From: an uncultured Erythrobacter sp.
GTDB taxonomy: Bacteria > Pseudomonadota > Alphaproteobacteria > Sphingomonadales > Sphingomonadaceae
Length of the DNA stretch: 64,000 nt
NCBI RefSeq assembly: GCF_947499705.1
Contig: NZ_CANMPJ010000001.1
Location: 841,501-905,500 of the forward strand
Direction of reading: 5' to 3'
Position numbers and translations under genes: made by a program. Below the pieces are notes generated by a model. That model was not told the DNA's origin. It ran no database searches and saw nothing but the letters and a program-made list of their open reading frames with translations. How positions within the stretch are numbered: position 1 is the first letter of the stretch; every line of letters begins with the position of its first letter. Below, in pieces: positions 17,238 through 26,238 of this stretch.

Positions 17238-17713
17238 GCGATGCGGCTCCGATCAAGGCCAAACATCAAAGGCTGATGCTCGTGGTTCTCGCGCTCGTTG
17301 CCATCGTTGCGGCGGGACTGATTGCGACTTGGGCGCTGCGCAATCAGGCGAACTATTTCTACCTGCCAGAGCAGATGACGGCGGAGCCGCCCGCTGTCGG
17401 TCAGGCGGTGCGATTGGGCGGGATGGTACAGCCCGGTTCGCTCGAAACGCAGGCCGACGGCGTGACGGTTGCCTTCGTGGTCACCGGCAACGGAGCCAGC
17501 ACCGTGCCGGTGCGCTACAGCGGCATCCTGCCTGACCTGTTCGTCGAAGGATCTGGCGTCGTCGCCGAGGGCAGCCTGCAAGCCGACGGTACATTCCTCG
17601 CGACCAACCTGCTGGCAAAGCATGACGAGAACTACGTACCAAAGGAGCTTGAAGGGCTCGAAGGGCACAATGCGGCGGACACGGTTGCCGAAACCACTGT
17701 CGGCCTCGATTAA
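17234..17713 (+). CDS. ccmE: Cytochrome c-type biogenesis heme chaperone CcmE
   Basis: This 159-residue protein is anchored by one N-terminal helix (about 14-36), with a periplasmic OB-fold domain. The heme-binding motif HDENY (His near residue 134) follows LATNLLAK. Heme is held covalently on this His and passed to CcmF/H. It overlaps ccmD by four bases. Confidence 0.96.
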   Translation: MSDAAPIKAKHQRLMLVVLALVAIVAAGLIATWALRNQANYFYLPEQMTAEPPAVGQAVRLGGMVQPGSLETQADGVTVAFVVTGNGASTVPVRYSGILPDLFVEGSGVVAEGSLQADGTFLATNLLAKHDENYVPKELEGLEGHNAADTVAETTVGLD

Positions 17714-17728
17714 GGGCGCGCTGGCGGC

Positions 17729-19726
17729 ATGATCGCAGAAATCGGCCTCGCTGCCCTGTGGCTTGCAACGGCGCTTGCTGTTTTGCAGCTCCTATCCGGT
17801 GCGCTGGCCTTGCGCACTGGAGAGGGCGAAAGCTCACCTATCGCGATCTATGCCCGGCCTGCAGCGGTGGTGCAGGCGGTGCTGGCGACGTTGGCCTTCG
17901 TCATGCTGCTTTACGCTTTCGCGATCACTGATCTGTCGATCAAGCTGGTCGCGACGAACTCGCATTCGATGAAGCCGTTCCTTTACAAGATCACCGGCAC
18001 TTGGGGGAACCACGAGGGTTCGATGCTCCTGTGGGTGGCAGTGCTTGCGCTGTCAGGAGGATTGCTCGCAGGGGCTGAGAAGCGCCTGTCCGAGCGCACG
18101 ATGAATGCAACGCTCGCAGTGCAAGGGTTTGTTGCGCTCGGTTTTTACGCCTTTCTGCTGCTGAGCTCGAACCCGTTCGAGCGGCTGCCGACTCCTGCAC
18201 CAGAGGGTGTCGGGCTGAACCCGTTGTTGCAGGATATCGGCCTCGCGCTGCATCCGCCGACGCTTTACATCGGCTATGTCGGGCTTTCGGTGGCATTCAG
18301 CCTCGCCATGGGCGCGCTGATCACGCGGCAAGTCACGCCGGAATTTGCGCGCGTTATGAGGCCTTGGGCACTCGGCGCATGGGTGTTCCTGACGCTCGGG
18401 ATCACCGCTGGCAGCTATTGGGCTTACTACGAGCTGGGTTGGGGCGGCTGGTGGTTCTGGGACCCGGTTGAGAACGCCTCGCTAATGCCGTGGCTGGCTG
18501 CGACCGCATTGCTGCACTCAGTGAGCGTGCTGGCAGCACGCGATGCGCTCAGGACCTGGACGATTATGCTCGGGGTGCTCGCATTCTCGATGAGCATGCT
18601 CGGTACGTTCCTCGTCCGCTCGGGGGTGTTGACCAGCGTCCACGCCTTTGCCGTCGATCCGGAGCGAGGGACCTTCATCCTCATTCTTCTAGCGCTCTAT
18701 ATTGGCGGGAGCCTTGCGATTTTCGCCGTGCGAGCAAGCTCGGTCGCCGAAGGCAAGCGATTCACCGCGACCAGCCGCGAAGGCGCACTGGTGTTCAACA
18801 ATGTGATGCTGTCAGCGATCTTGGCGATCGTCCTGCTCGGCACGCTCTACCCACTGCTCACCGAGGCATTCGATGTGCGCGTGTCGGTTGGGCCGCCCTA
18901 CTTCAATCCGGTTGGTGCCGTCTTCGCGATCCCGATGTTCATGGTGATGGCGGTCGGCCCACTGCTGCGCTGGAAGTCCGACAAGCCGGGCAGGCTCAAA
19001 TTCGAACTCGCGGTAGTCGGCACCATCTTTGTGGCTGTCGCTGGTCTCGTGGCGGTGCTCGGCAATTACGGACTGCTGCCGCTCCTTGGCTTGGCATTGG
19101 CAGCGGCGCTTGCCATCGCGGCTTTCTTGCCATTGCGGGGGCGCAAGCTCTCGCGCGTTCCTACAGCGGTGTGGGGCATGGTTCTGGCGCATTTCGGTGT
19201 CGCTGTGGCTCTGTTCGGTATGGCCAGCGAAAGCGCGTTTACACAGGAGCGGCTCGCGGCTCTTACGGCTGGCGAGCAAACGACCGTCGGTGAGTGGACG
19301 GTCAGTCTTGATAGCGTCGACCCAGTTGCTGGCCCAAACTGGACTGCGCTCGAAGCGCGCCTTGCGGCCGAGCGCGGCGGAGAGCCGGTTACACTTACAC
19401 CGCAATCGCGGAGTTTCTGGGCGCCATCGCAAGCCACTAGCGAGGCCGCTCTGCTGACTACATGGGATGGGCAGCTGTATGCAGTGATCGGCACCACTGC
19501 TGGCGAGACAGACGATGGCACACAGCGCTGGCAGATCCGGGTGTGGTGGAAACCGTTCGTGACCTTCATCTGGTACGGCGGGCTGTTGATCGGGCTCGGC
19601 GGGATACTGGCGATCTTTGGCCGTGTGAGCACCGACTTGCGGCGGCGCAAGGCCGTGCAACTCGGCGATGAGCGACGCGCCGAAATGGATGCCCTTGAAG
19701 CCGACAAGACTGCGGAGATGGTCTGA
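17729..19726 (+). CDS. ccmF: Heme lyase subunit CcmF
   Basis: This large multi-spanning protein has 665 residues. The WWD motif ELGWGGWWFWDPVENASLMPW is clear, with flanking conserved His (TGTWGNHEGSMLLW) and the LHPPTLYIGY segment. It ligates heme to the CxxCH motif of apocytochromes together with CcmH and CcmI. The stop overlaps the start of ccmG (TGATG). Confidence 0.97.
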   Translation: MIAEIGLAALWLATALAVLQLLSGALALRTGEGESSPIAIYARPAAVVQAVLATLAFVMLLYAFAITDLSIKLVATNSHSMKPFLYKITGTWGNHEGSMLLWVAVLALSGGLLAGAEKRLSERTMNATLAVQGFVALGFYAFLLLSSNPFERLPTPAPEGVGLNPLLQDIGLALHPPTLYIGYVGLSVAFSLAMGALITRQVTPEFARVMRPWALGAWVFLTLGITAGSYWAYYELGWGGWWFWDPVENASLMPWLAATALLHSVSVLAARDALRTWTIMLGVLAFSMSMLGTFLVRSGVLTSVHAFAVDPERGTFILILLALYIGGSLAIFAVRASSVAEGKRFTATSREGALVFNNVMLSAILAIVLLGTLYPLLTEAFDVRVSVGPPYFNPVGAVFAIPMFMVMAVGPLLRWKSDKPGRLKFELAVVGTIFVAVAGLVAVLGNYGLLPLLGLALAAALAIAAFLPLRGRKLSRVPTAVWGMVLAHFGVAVALFGMASESAFTQERLAALTAGEQTTVGEWTVSLDSVDPVAGPNWTALEARLAAERGGEPVTLTPQSRSFWAPSQATSEAALLTTWDGQLYAVIGTTAGETDDGTQRWQIRVWWKPFVTFIWYGGLLIGLGGILAIFGRVSTDLRRRKAVQLGDERRAEMDALEADKTAEMV

Positions 19727-20250
19727 TGCGCCTGACCTATTCGATCCCCTTGGCAATCTTCCTGTTCATCCTCGGTCTGGGCGGTTTCATGCTGACCCAG
19801 CCCAAAGACGATACAATTCCCTCGGCGATGATATCCAAGCCGCTGCCCGAGTTTGCGCTCGAGCCTGCGACCGGAGGCGTCGAAGGCGCATCGCGGGCCG
19901 ATTTTGTCGGCGGCGAGCCGAAGCTGCTGAACATCTGGGCGAGTTGGTGTCTGCCTTGCATTGCCGAAGCGCCGCAGCTCGAAGCGCTGAAGGAAGAGGG
20001 CGCCGAAATCATTGGCATTGCGATCCGTGACAAGCCGGAGGACGTCGCCGAATTCCTCGGTCGCTGGGGCAACCCCTACACCCGCATCGGCGCCGACGAC
20101 ATCTCTTCCCTGATGATTGAGATCGGCGCATCGGGCGTGCCGGAGACCTATGTGATCGATGCGGCGGGCAATATTCGGTATCAGCATATCGGCGATATCC
20201 GCGAAGAACACGTGCCGCTGCTGCTCGAGAAACTTGAGGAAGCGCGGTGA
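19726..20250 (+). CDS. ccmG: Periplasmic thioredoxin CcmG/DsbE
   Basis: This 174-residue protein has a membrane anchor at the N-terminus and a thioredoxin fold with WASWCLPCIAEAP (CxxC at about residues 71-74) and the cis-Pro region SGVPETYVID. It reduces apocytochrome c cysteines before heme attachment. It lies between ccmF and ccmH with overlaps at both ends. Confidence 0.96.
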   Translation: MRLTYSIPLAIFLFILGLGGFMLTQPKDDTIPSAMISKPLPEFALEPATGGVEGASRADFVGGEPKLLNIWASWCLPCIAEAPQLEALKEEGAEIIGIAIRDKPEDVAEFLGRWGNPYTRIGADDISSLMIEIGASGVPETYVIDAAGNIRYQHIGDIREEHVPLLLEKLEEAR

Positions 20251-20678
20251 TGCGGACGTTGTGGTTTGCCATTCTCGCAGCTTTCGCGCTTGCTGTTCCG
20301 GCGGCAGCTCAGGACGATCTGCCGCCCGCCCCCTATGCTTACACCCAACTCGAAGACCCGGCGCAGGAAGCGCTCGCTCTCGAACTGATGGAGACGCTCC
20401 GCTGCCTGACTTGCCAATCGCAGAGCATTGCCGATAGCGACGCTCCGATGGCGGGCGATATGCGGCATCAGGTGCGCAGCCGCATCGCGGCCGGTGAAAG
20501 CCCCGAAGCGGTCCGTGCGTGGCTGATAGAGCGCTATGGCGACTATGTCAGCTACTCGCCCGAGGTTAGCGCGAGCACTTGGCCGCTCTTCGCCATACCA
20601 GTCATCCTGTTCCTGATCGCAATTTTCGTGCTTCTCCGCCGTCTAGGCAAGCGGCGCGGCGATAGCGAGGTCGCATGA
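20250..20678 (+). CDS. ccmH: Cytochrome c maturation protein CcmH (CycL)
   Basis: A signal peptide ending at VPAAAQ, then the redox motif LRCLTCQSQSIADSDA and the AWLIERYGDYV segment, with one C-terminal anchor helix. This is the short, alphaproteobacterial CcmH. The start is ATG 20250, overlapping the ccmG stop; a GTG three bases earlier is also possible. It works with CcmG in keeping apocytochrome reduced. Confidence 0.95.
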   Translation: MRTLWFAILAAFALAVPAAAQDDLPPAPYAYTQLEDPAQEALALELMETLRCLTCQSQSIADSDAPMAGDMRHQVRSRIAAGESPEAVRAWLIERYGDYVSYSPEVSASTWPLFAIPVILFLIAIFVLLRRLGKRRGDSEVA

Positions 20679-21319
20679 CCGGCTGGCTCATCGTGATCCT
20701 TTTGGCAGCGCTGGCCTTTGTTATCGGCGCAATTATACTTCGCTTGCCGCGAGAGGGATGGACACTATTTGCCGCAGCGCTGGTGTTCGGGCTGGCTGGA
20801 TACGCCTGGCAAGGCTCGCCAGATCAGCCTTCCAGCCCCAAACCCGAACAGTCGCGCTCCACCCAATCGGGCGAGGAGATGGTCGAAGCACGGCTCCAAC
20901 TGTTCGATGAAGTGGCTCCCAAACCAAATTATCTTGTCACCTCCGATGCCTTCGCCCGGCGCGGCCAGTTTGGCGATGCGGCGGGTCTGCTACGCCGCGG
21001 ACTCACTGAGAACCCACAGCACCTCGAAGGCTGGCTCGCGCTAGGCATTGCATTGGTCGGTCATGCCGATGGCTCTGTCACACCCGCAGCGCGTGAAGCC
21101 TATGACCGGGCCAGCGCAGTCGATCCGAACAATCCTTCGCCGCAATTCTTCCTCGGCTTTGCCTATTTGCGCAGCGGTGAAGTGCGCGAGGCGCGGGCGG
21201 TTTGGGGCGAACTGCTGAATAATTCTCCCGAAGACGCACCGTGGCGGCCGGACATTGCCCGCCGGGTCGAAGCGCTCGATCAGATGATTGCCAACGCGCC
21301 GATGCTCCAAGGGCGTTGA
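20675..21319 (+). CDS. ccmI: Cytochrome c biogenesis TPR protein CcmI (CycH)
   Basis: This 214-residue protein has two N-terminal transmembrane helices (about 3-22 and 28-46) and then TPR-like repeats (GQFGDAAGLLRRGLTENPQHLEGWLALG and SPQFFLGFAYLRSGEVREARAVW, given in parts). CcmI holds the C-terminus of apocytochrome c for the heme lyase. It overlaps ccmH by four bases (ATGA) and is the last gene of the operon. Confidence 0.9.
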   Translation: MTGWLIVILLAALAFVIGAIILRLPREGWTLFAAALVFGLAGYAWQGSPDQPSSPKPEQSRSTQSGEEMVEARLQLFDEVAPKPNYLVTSDAFARRGQFGDAAGLLRRGLTENPQHLEGWLALGIALVGHADGSVTPAAREAYDRASAVDPNNPSPQFFLGFAYLRSGEVREARAVWGELLNNSPEDAPWRPDIARRVEALDQMIANAPMLQGR

Positions 21320-21479
21320 GCAAGGCTGTTGAGCATGTTGTTGCAGGCGCGAACGCTCGGTGCTAGTGGCCGCGACCTTGCGGCGCATTACACGTTTGGC
21401 CGCATTCGGGGGCGCGAACTCAGCTTAACAAAAGCGGGCTCGTGAAGGGCAGTACCGGAGATCGGGAAATCCAATTGGC

Positions 21480-23405
21480 ATGAGCGACACTTCAACAACA
21501 CCGGCGCATCAGCCTCCCACCGGAGGCAAGAGCCACAGCGCGTCCAAAACCGCGCTGGCGGTGGGTGCGATCGGTATCGTCTTTGGCGATATCGGCACCA
21601 GCCCGCTTTATGCCTTCCGTGAGACATTCGTCGGCCCGCACCCGCTTGCTTTGGATCAGGCGCATGTGCTCGGGGTGATCAGCCTGATTTTCTGGTCAAT
21701 GACGCTGGTTGTGGCGATCCAGTATGTCACCATCCTGATGCGCGCCGATAACAAGGGGCAGGGCGGTTCGCTCGCTCTCGTCGCGCTGATCTCCAGCCAG
21801 CTCAACAAGTCGAAATATGGCTGGGTGGCATTGCTGCTCGGGGTGTTCGCGACCTCGCTGTTCTACGGCGACAGTATGATCACGCCGGCGATTTCGGTTC
21901 TGTCCGCGGTCGAAGGTTTGACGGTGGTGGACGAAGGCCTCCAGCGATACGTCATACCCATCGCGCTCGGACTCCTCGTGTTCCTGTTCGTGCTGCAAAA
22001 GCGCGGGACGGCGAAGGTCGGGGCGCTCTTCGCCCCGGTGATGATCGTCTATTTCACAGTCATCGCGGCGCTGGGGACATGGCAGATCATCCAGACGCCG
22101 ACGATCCTGTGGGCGCTCAATCCATATCACGCGGTCAATTTCTTCGTCCTCGATGGATGGCTTGCGTTCCTCGCGCTCGGCTCCGTGGTGCTCGCTGTGA
22201 CGGGTTCTGAAGCGCTCTACTCCGACATGGGACACTTCGGCCGGGGACCAATGCGACTGAGCTGGTTCGGCTTTGTCATGCCTTGCCTGCTGCTCAATTA
22301 TTTCGGTCAGGGCGCCATGGTGATCGGTCTTCCGCCCGAACAGGCCGTCGAGGCAATTCAGAGCCCGTTCTTCTTCCTTGCATCTGAGGAGTGGCGTCTG
22401 CCGCTCGTCCTGCTCGCCACTGTCGCCACCTTCATTGCCAGCCAGGCGGTGATCTCCGGCGCGTTCTCGATCACGCATCAGGCTATCCAGATGGGCTATA
22501 TTCCGCGCCTCTCGATCCGCCACACCAGCGAGACCGAAGGCGGCCAGATCTACATTCCCGTGGTCAACTGGGCGCTGATGGTCGCGGTGATCATCCTTGT
22601 CCTGACTTTCCAGAACTCCTCCAACCTTGCCAGCGCCTACGGTATCGCGGTCACGGGCGCAGTCACCATCGACACGCTGTTGATGGCGGTGCTGCTGGTC
22701 GGCGTGTGGAAATGGAAGTGGTGGTATGCCGCGCCCGTCGTTCTGCTGTTCCTGATCGTCGACGGAGCCTATTTCGCCGCCAACCTCACCAAGGTGCCCG
22801 AGGGCGGCTGGTTCCCGCTGATGGTCGGCTTCATCGCCTTCCTGCTGCTCACCACCTGGGCGCGCGGCCGCAAGCTGATGCGCGAGCGGATGAGCGAGGT
22901 CGCGCTGCCGATGGAAATCTTCGCCAAGTCGGCCAAGAACTCCGCCCTGCGTGTGCCCGGCACGGCGATCTTCATGGCCAGCTCGACCGCAGGCGTGCCG
23001 TCCGCGCTGCTCCATAATATCAAGCACAACAAGGTGCTGCATGAGCGCGTCGTGATCTTGACTGTCGATATTCAGGACGTGCCCTATGTCGATCCGGCCG
23101 AGCGCTGCGAGTATACCGACATGGGCGATGGCTTCTACCGCGCGGTCCTCCACTACGGCTTCATGGAAGAGACCAACGTGGTTGAGGGCCTCAAGAACAT
23201 GGACCGCTGCGGTGGCGAGTTCGAGATGATGCACACCAGCTTCTTCCTCTCACGCCAGACACTGCTCGCCAGTGACAAACCGGGAATGCCGATCTGGCGC
23301 GAGAAGATTTTTGCGTGGATGCTGAGGAACAGCGCGAGCGCGATGGACTTCTTCAAGCTGCCGACCAACAGGGTGGTGGAGCTTGGGAGCCAGGTGGAGA
23401 TTTGA
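21480..23405 (+). CDS. kup: KUP-type potassium uptake transporter
   Basis: This 641-residue protein begins with the family hallmark [20 protein letters not shown] (about 27-46), followed by about twelve transmembrane helices and a soluble C-terminal domain with [15 protein letters not shown]. It is a proton-coupled K+ importer of the inner membrane. It stands alone, 160 bases after ccmI. Confidence 0.96.
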   Translation: MSDTSTTPAHQPPTGGKSHSASKTALAVGAIGIVFGDIGTSPLYAFRETFVGPHPLALDQAHVLGVISLIFWSMTLVVAIQYVTILMRADNKGQGGSLALVALISSQLNKSKYGWVALLLGVFATSLFYGDSMITPAISVLSAVEGLTVVDEGLQRYVIPIALGLLVFLFVLQKRGTAKVGALFAPVMIVYFTVIAALGTWQIIQTPTILWALNPYHAVNFFVLDGWLAFLALGSVVLAVTGSEALYSDMGHFGRGPMRLSWFGFVMPCLLLNYFGQGAMVIGLPPEQAVEAIQSPFFFLASEEWRLPLVLLATVATFIASQAVISGAFSITHQAIQMGYIPRLSIRHTSETEGGQIYIPVVNWALMVAVIILVLTFQNSSNLASAYGIAVTGAVTIDTLLMAVLLVGVWKWKWWYAAPVVLLFLIVDGAYFAANLTKVPEGGWFPLMVGFIAFLLLTTWARGRKLMRERMSEVALPMEIFAKSAKNSALRVPGTAIFMASSTAGVPSALLHNIKHNKVLHERVVILTVDIQDVPYVDPAERCEYTDMGDGFYRAVLHYGFMEETNVVEGLKNMDRCGGEFEMMHTSFFLSRQTLLASDKPGMPIWREKIFAWMLRNSASAMDFFKLPTNRVVELGSQVEI

Positions 23406-23412
23406 ATTCTAT

Positions 23413-23516
23413 CGTCATCCCAGCGGAGTTGTAGACGGCCAGTGGCCAATGCTGGGATCTCGGGTAACAACCGCTGAGGTGAGCGGCCCTAGACCCCGGC
23501 TTTCGCTGGGGTGACG
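23413..23516. repeat. Extragenic palindromic element
   Basis: The ends CGTCATCCCAGCG (23413) and CGCTGGGGTGACG (23504) are inverted repeats with one mismatch. Inside lies a second GCTGGGAT copy, so the whole 104 bases can fold into one long structure. This is the common CGTCATCCC...GGGTGACG type of dispersed element. It lies directly after kup, where it may end or stabilise the transcript. Confidence 0.65.
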
Positions 23517-23939
23517 AAGGAGCAAAGTTGACACAATTGACACCGTGTCAGCCGCCGATTTCGATCATTTCTATATACGTTTCAATAATTTGAGACGAAA
23601 AAGCGAAGTTGACACTTGTCCAACTCGAAACGTGTTTTGGGATGCGATTGTCAAAGAGCCGCGCGGAGTATGGCGCGGGTTGAGCGAGTAGGAAAATCTT
23701 TTGATCAGGTGTGGTTTTTACGTCCGCTCTCGGCGCAATTGCAAGCATAGGCGCTACCCGCAAACAAAGCGCCATACTGCGATTGTAATCTTCGCCTCCC
23801 ATAGCCATCTAAGGTCTAGCTACCAGTCGCAATCGACGGTCACTGCTTCCACAATCGGAAGCCCTTTCCTTCAGTTCCGCCTCCTAGTCGCAGCCGGGTC
23901 AATTCTGGCGCGCTGCACACTCGTTCGAAGGAATGACGC
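23517..23939. other. Gene-free stretch before the CSD-like gene
   Basis: No convincing gene is seen on either strand; the short frames have no Shine-Dalgarno and no protein-like composition. It is less GC-rich than its surroundings. TTGACAC occurs three times (23528, 23537, 23609), and TGACAC-C-GTGTCA at 23538-23550 is a perfect palindrome that could be an operator. The promoter of the 84-residue gene downstream should lie here. Confidence 0.35.
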
Positions 23940-24194
23940 ATGACACATTTTGGCAAGATCAAGAGCTACGACAGCAGCGTGGGCAGTGGCTCAATCACCC
24001 CTGAAAAAGGTGGCGACGCACTTCGGTTCAAGAAGGCGGACCTCCAGCAGGAGGGACAGATGCCGAAGGTCGATCAACGTTTCAGTTACGAAACCAGCGA
24101 AGTCGACGGCGGTAAAAAGCATGCCGTGAACCTGCAGCACCAGCAGGGCGACGGACAAGACCAGAAGGAACAGGCCAGCCAACAGCAGGGCTGA
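23940..24194 (+). CDS. Divergent cold-shock-domain-like protein
   Basis: This 84-residue protein starts FGKIKSYDSSVGSGSITPEKGG, which lines up with the first strands of the cold-shock OB fold (GxIKWFNxxKGFGFI), and continues with DALRFKKADLQQ in place of the RNP2 strand. The aromatic residues that bind RNA in true Csp proteins are mostly replaced (VGSGSI for KGFGFI). The last 20 residues are Gln/Asp-rich and disordered. AAGGA lies seven bases before the ATG. It may be a regulator that no longer binds RNA in the classical way. Confidence 0.7.
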   Translation: MTHFGKIKSYDSSVGSGSITPEKGGDALRFKKADLQQEGQMPKVDQRFSYETSEVDGGKKHAVNLQHQQGDGQDQKEQASQQQG

Positions 24195-24209
24195 CGCCGA
24201 ACAAGCAGG

Positions 24210-24235
24210 GCCGGGAGATTAACCACTCCCGGCTC
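24210..24235 (+). other. Stem-loop after the CSD-like gene
   Basis: GCCGGGAG and CTCCCGGC pair around ATTAACCA. There is no T run, so it is more likely a 3' stabilising hairpin than a complete terminator. Confidence 0.4.
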
Positions 24236-24309
24236 ACGCAATGCAGGGTGCATCTGCAACGACGCGACCCGAGGAGATATTGAGGCCAGTTGCCTTTCTG
24301 TCTCTGACT

Positions 24310-24564
24310 TTAGCCTCCGTCGCTAGTCGACGGGGGCTCTTTTTCGACCTGGGAACGCTGATTGCGCGCCTGAGCCAGAGCATCCCCAAGGTTTGTGTAG
24401 CGGTAAGCGCCTACCCGATAGCTTCCAACCAGCGTTAGAATAATGCCCATCCCACGAAGCTCGGCCATGTCTTTTGCCAATGCCTCACATTGAGAAACAT
24501 CTACTCCCCCGTCTTCACCCAACATGTGGGGGTGGCAGCGCGGAAGGAAATTGTCAGAAATCAT
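24310..24564 (-). CDS. Hypothetical protein, coupled to the SET-domain gene
   Basis: This 84-residue protein of unknown family (MISDNFLPRCHPHML...) is predicted to be mainly helical, without signal or membrane segments. Its start overlaps the stop of the SET-domain gene by four bases (ATGA), the main support for it being real. The C-terminal tail KEPPSTSDGG is encoded in the stem of the opposite-strand terminator, so it is likely unstructured. Confidence 0.55.
   Translation of the reverse strand: MISDNFLPRCHPHMLGEDGGVDVSQCEALAKDMAELRGMGIILTLVGSYRVGAYRYTNLGDALAQARNQRSQVEKEPPSTSDGG
24312..24344 (+). terminator. Rho-independent terminator
   Basis: An 11-base stem (AGCCTCCGTCG with CGACGGGGGCT, one U-G pair) around CTAGT is followed by CTTTTT. 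It points rightward, so it most likely ends the transcript of the CSD-like gene. It is embedded in the last codons of the converging 84-residue gene. Confidence 0.7.
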
Positions 24565-25049
24565 GATGTGTCCATCCTATGAAGGTTCAAAAGCTCGACA
24601 TCCATCTCGATAAGGTAGGGCGCGACGAAGCCAGCGTAGTCATTCTTGCGTTGCTGAGGCAGATCTTTCCAGCCGGTGATCGAGCCGCGGCAGTTCGCTT
24701 GCCCGCAGGCGCATGGACCGGGGAAATGTTCGATCAGGTAGTTGCGCATTGCATAGTCATATGTGGCTTCATCTTCGGCGGCGATGTCGCCCATCGCGAC
24801 AATGTTATGGCCGCCGGATTCATTGAGCACGATGCCGCAATTCGGATCGCACGAGTGATTGAACTTGGAGCTCAATCCCTTGTGGAATCCGAATTTGGTC
24901 TTGCTGATTTGTGAGGCATGCGAATGGTTGCTGATCGGTCCGCCATCGAGCACACCCACATAAAGAATGTCGCCTTTGATGAATGATCCCAGGGCAAAAA
25001 CGCCTTGGCCGCGACCATGGGCCGTTCGCTCCTCGATAACAGTGGTCAT
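24561..25049 (-). CDS. SET domain protein
   Basis: This compact 162-residue SET protein has GRGQGVFALGSFIKGD at the N-terminus, the pseudoknot motif FNHSCDPNC (residues 63-71), ATYDYA (95-100) with the active-site Tyr, and a post-SET-like Cys cluster CACGQANCRG (113-122). These are the features of lysine methyltransferases. Most free-living bacteria lack clear histone targets, so the substrate is unknown and may be a ribosomal or DNA-binding protein. It lies in a small reverse-strand operon between two short unknown genes. Confidence 0.8.
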   Translation of the reverse strand: MTTVIEERTAHGRGQGVFALGSFIKGDILYVGVLDGGPISNHSHASQISKTKFGFHKGLSSKFNHSCDPNCGIVLNESGGHNIVAMGDIAAEDEATYDYAMRNYLIEHFPGPCACGQANCRGSITGWKDLPQQRKNDYAGFVAPYLIEMDVELLNLHRMDTS

Positions 25050-25058
25050 GTGAAATTC

Positions 25059-25262
25059 TCAGTCGGCAATGGCGTGGTGAGACCAGGAGCGATTGGCTCT
25101 GATCTTTGCGACAGGGTACTGCGCGACGCCGAGCTTCTGGCGGGCTTCTTGAAGCGCGGCCTCATGATGATTGACGCAGCCGCGCTGCGGAGCCCGGGCT
25201 CCTGCCGTTGCGGCATTCATCAAAGCGACTTGGTGGTCGTAAAGAAGTCTGTTGAGGCTCAA
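25059..25262 (-). CDS. Small hypothetical protein upstream of the SET-domain gene
   Basis: This 67-residue protein starts (M)SLNRLLYDHQVALMNA. A GGGAGA Shine-Dalgarno sits eight bases before the TTG start at 25262, and the stop is nine bases before the SET gene. These make a three-gene operon plausible. No domain is recognised; it is soluble and mainly helical. Confidence 0.5.
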   Translation of the reverse strand: MSLNRLLYDHQVALMNAATAGARAPQRGCVNHHEAALQEARQKLGVAQYPVAKIRANRSWSHHAIAD

Positions 25263-25446
25263 CTCGCGTTCTCCCTAATGCGGGAGCGCAATTGTCTCTC
25301 AGTCGAGGGGGCGCATTAAGACGTGCTCTCGATCTTTAACAGATGGTGATGACGATAATGCTTTTCAAGCAGTGAGCCATCAGAACGTGTCTGTGATCCC
25401 GGCGCGCTGGAACCTGCGCTCCCCACCCCAAAAAGTCACAGCAAAC

Positions 25447-26238
25447 TCACCCTGTCGGCGGTTCGTCCTTCAGCACATCGTCCTCCTGTCCGACGTCGAG
25501 CCCATGCTTCAGCAGCATCGGGATCTGTGTGAAGGTGAACAGGAAGGTCAGGGGCAGGAACACCCAGAATTTGGCCCATAGCCAGCCTTCGAAGCTGAGA
25601 TAGGCGCGCAGGCCTTCGTTCAGCCCCGCCAGGACAAGGAAGAAGAAACCCCAGTTGCGCGACAGTTTTAGCCAGCCTTCGTCGGTGAGGCCTTCGAACG
25701 CCGCCTCTAGCAGGATCTTGAGCAGCGGTTTGCCCATTCGCCATCCGACCAGCAGCGCGACGCCGAACACGGAATAGATGATCGTGGGCTTGAGCTGCAC
25801 GAACACCGGATCGCCGAAGAAGATCGTCAGCGCGCCGAAGCCCACGATGAGTGCGGTCGAAAACCACAGCATCGGTGAGACTTTACCGAGCCGGAATTTT
25901 GAAATCAGCAGGGCGGCGACCGCGGCGACCATGAACGCGCCGGTGCCATTGATGATGGCGACCAATTCTCCTGCGGGGTTGGGCTCGTCAGGCGCAGTGA
26001 AGCGATAGACCGCGAGGAACACCAGCAGTGGTCCGTAGTCGACCGCCACGCTGAGCCAGGAAGAACCGGCCTTTTTCGCATCGGATGGTCGCTCTGTTTC
26101 AATTCGCCCTTCGACAGGCTCAGGACGAGCGTTGTCCTTAGTGGCTTTGTTCAACCCCGCTCGTGCTGAGCCAGTGGCGCTTTGCGCCGTCTTCGACTCC
26201 GAAGTGCGAGCGCTGGCCTGGTCTTTTTCGTAAGCCAT
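25447..26238 (-). CDS. yciB: Inner membrane-spanning protein YciB (septation protein A family)
   Basis: This 263-residue protein has five transmembrane helices from about residue 65. VDYGPLLVFLAVYRF, GWRMGKPLLKILLEAAF and NEGLRAYLSFEGWLWAKFW are characteristic of the family. YciB affects septum and envelope integrity. The family is usually about 180-200 residues; the extra N-terminal 60 residues here are low-complexity and contain NARPEPVEGR (36-45), which is encoded by a dispersed repeat. It overlaps the ftsY stop (TGATG) and is last of dapF-mtaB-ftsY-yciB. Confidence 0.92.
   Translation of the reverse strand: MAYEKDQASARTSESKTAQSATGSARAGLNKATKDNARPEPVEGRIETERPSDAKKAGSSWLSVAVDYGPLLVFLAVYRFTAPDEPNPAGELVAIINGTGAFMVAAVAALLISKFRLGKVSPMLWFSTALIVGFGALTIFFGDPVFVQLKPTIIYSVFGVALLVGWRMGKPLLKILLEAAFEGLTDEGWLKLSRNWGFFFLVLAGLNEGLRAYLSFEGWLWAKFWVFLPLTFLFTFTQIPMLLKHGLDVGQEDDVLKDEPPTG
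26105..26131. repeat. RPEPVEG-type dispersed repeat inside yciB
   Basis: The segment beginning CGCCCTTCGACAGGCTCAGG matches the half-palindromic element frequent in sphingomonads and other Gram-negatives, which reads RPEPVEG on one strand. It lies in frame in the disordered N-terminal extension of YciB, so the gene tolerates it as extra peptide. Confidence 0.7.

Noticed and set aside
21696..23234. Long reverse open frame (512 codons) over kup
   Set aside because: It has a His/Asp/Arg/Gln-rich composition typical of antisense of a membrane-protein gene.
23701..23943. Small plus-strand frame before the CSD-like gene
   Set aside because: No Shine-Dalgarno and random composition rich in Arg/Ser; overlap with the next start seems accidental.
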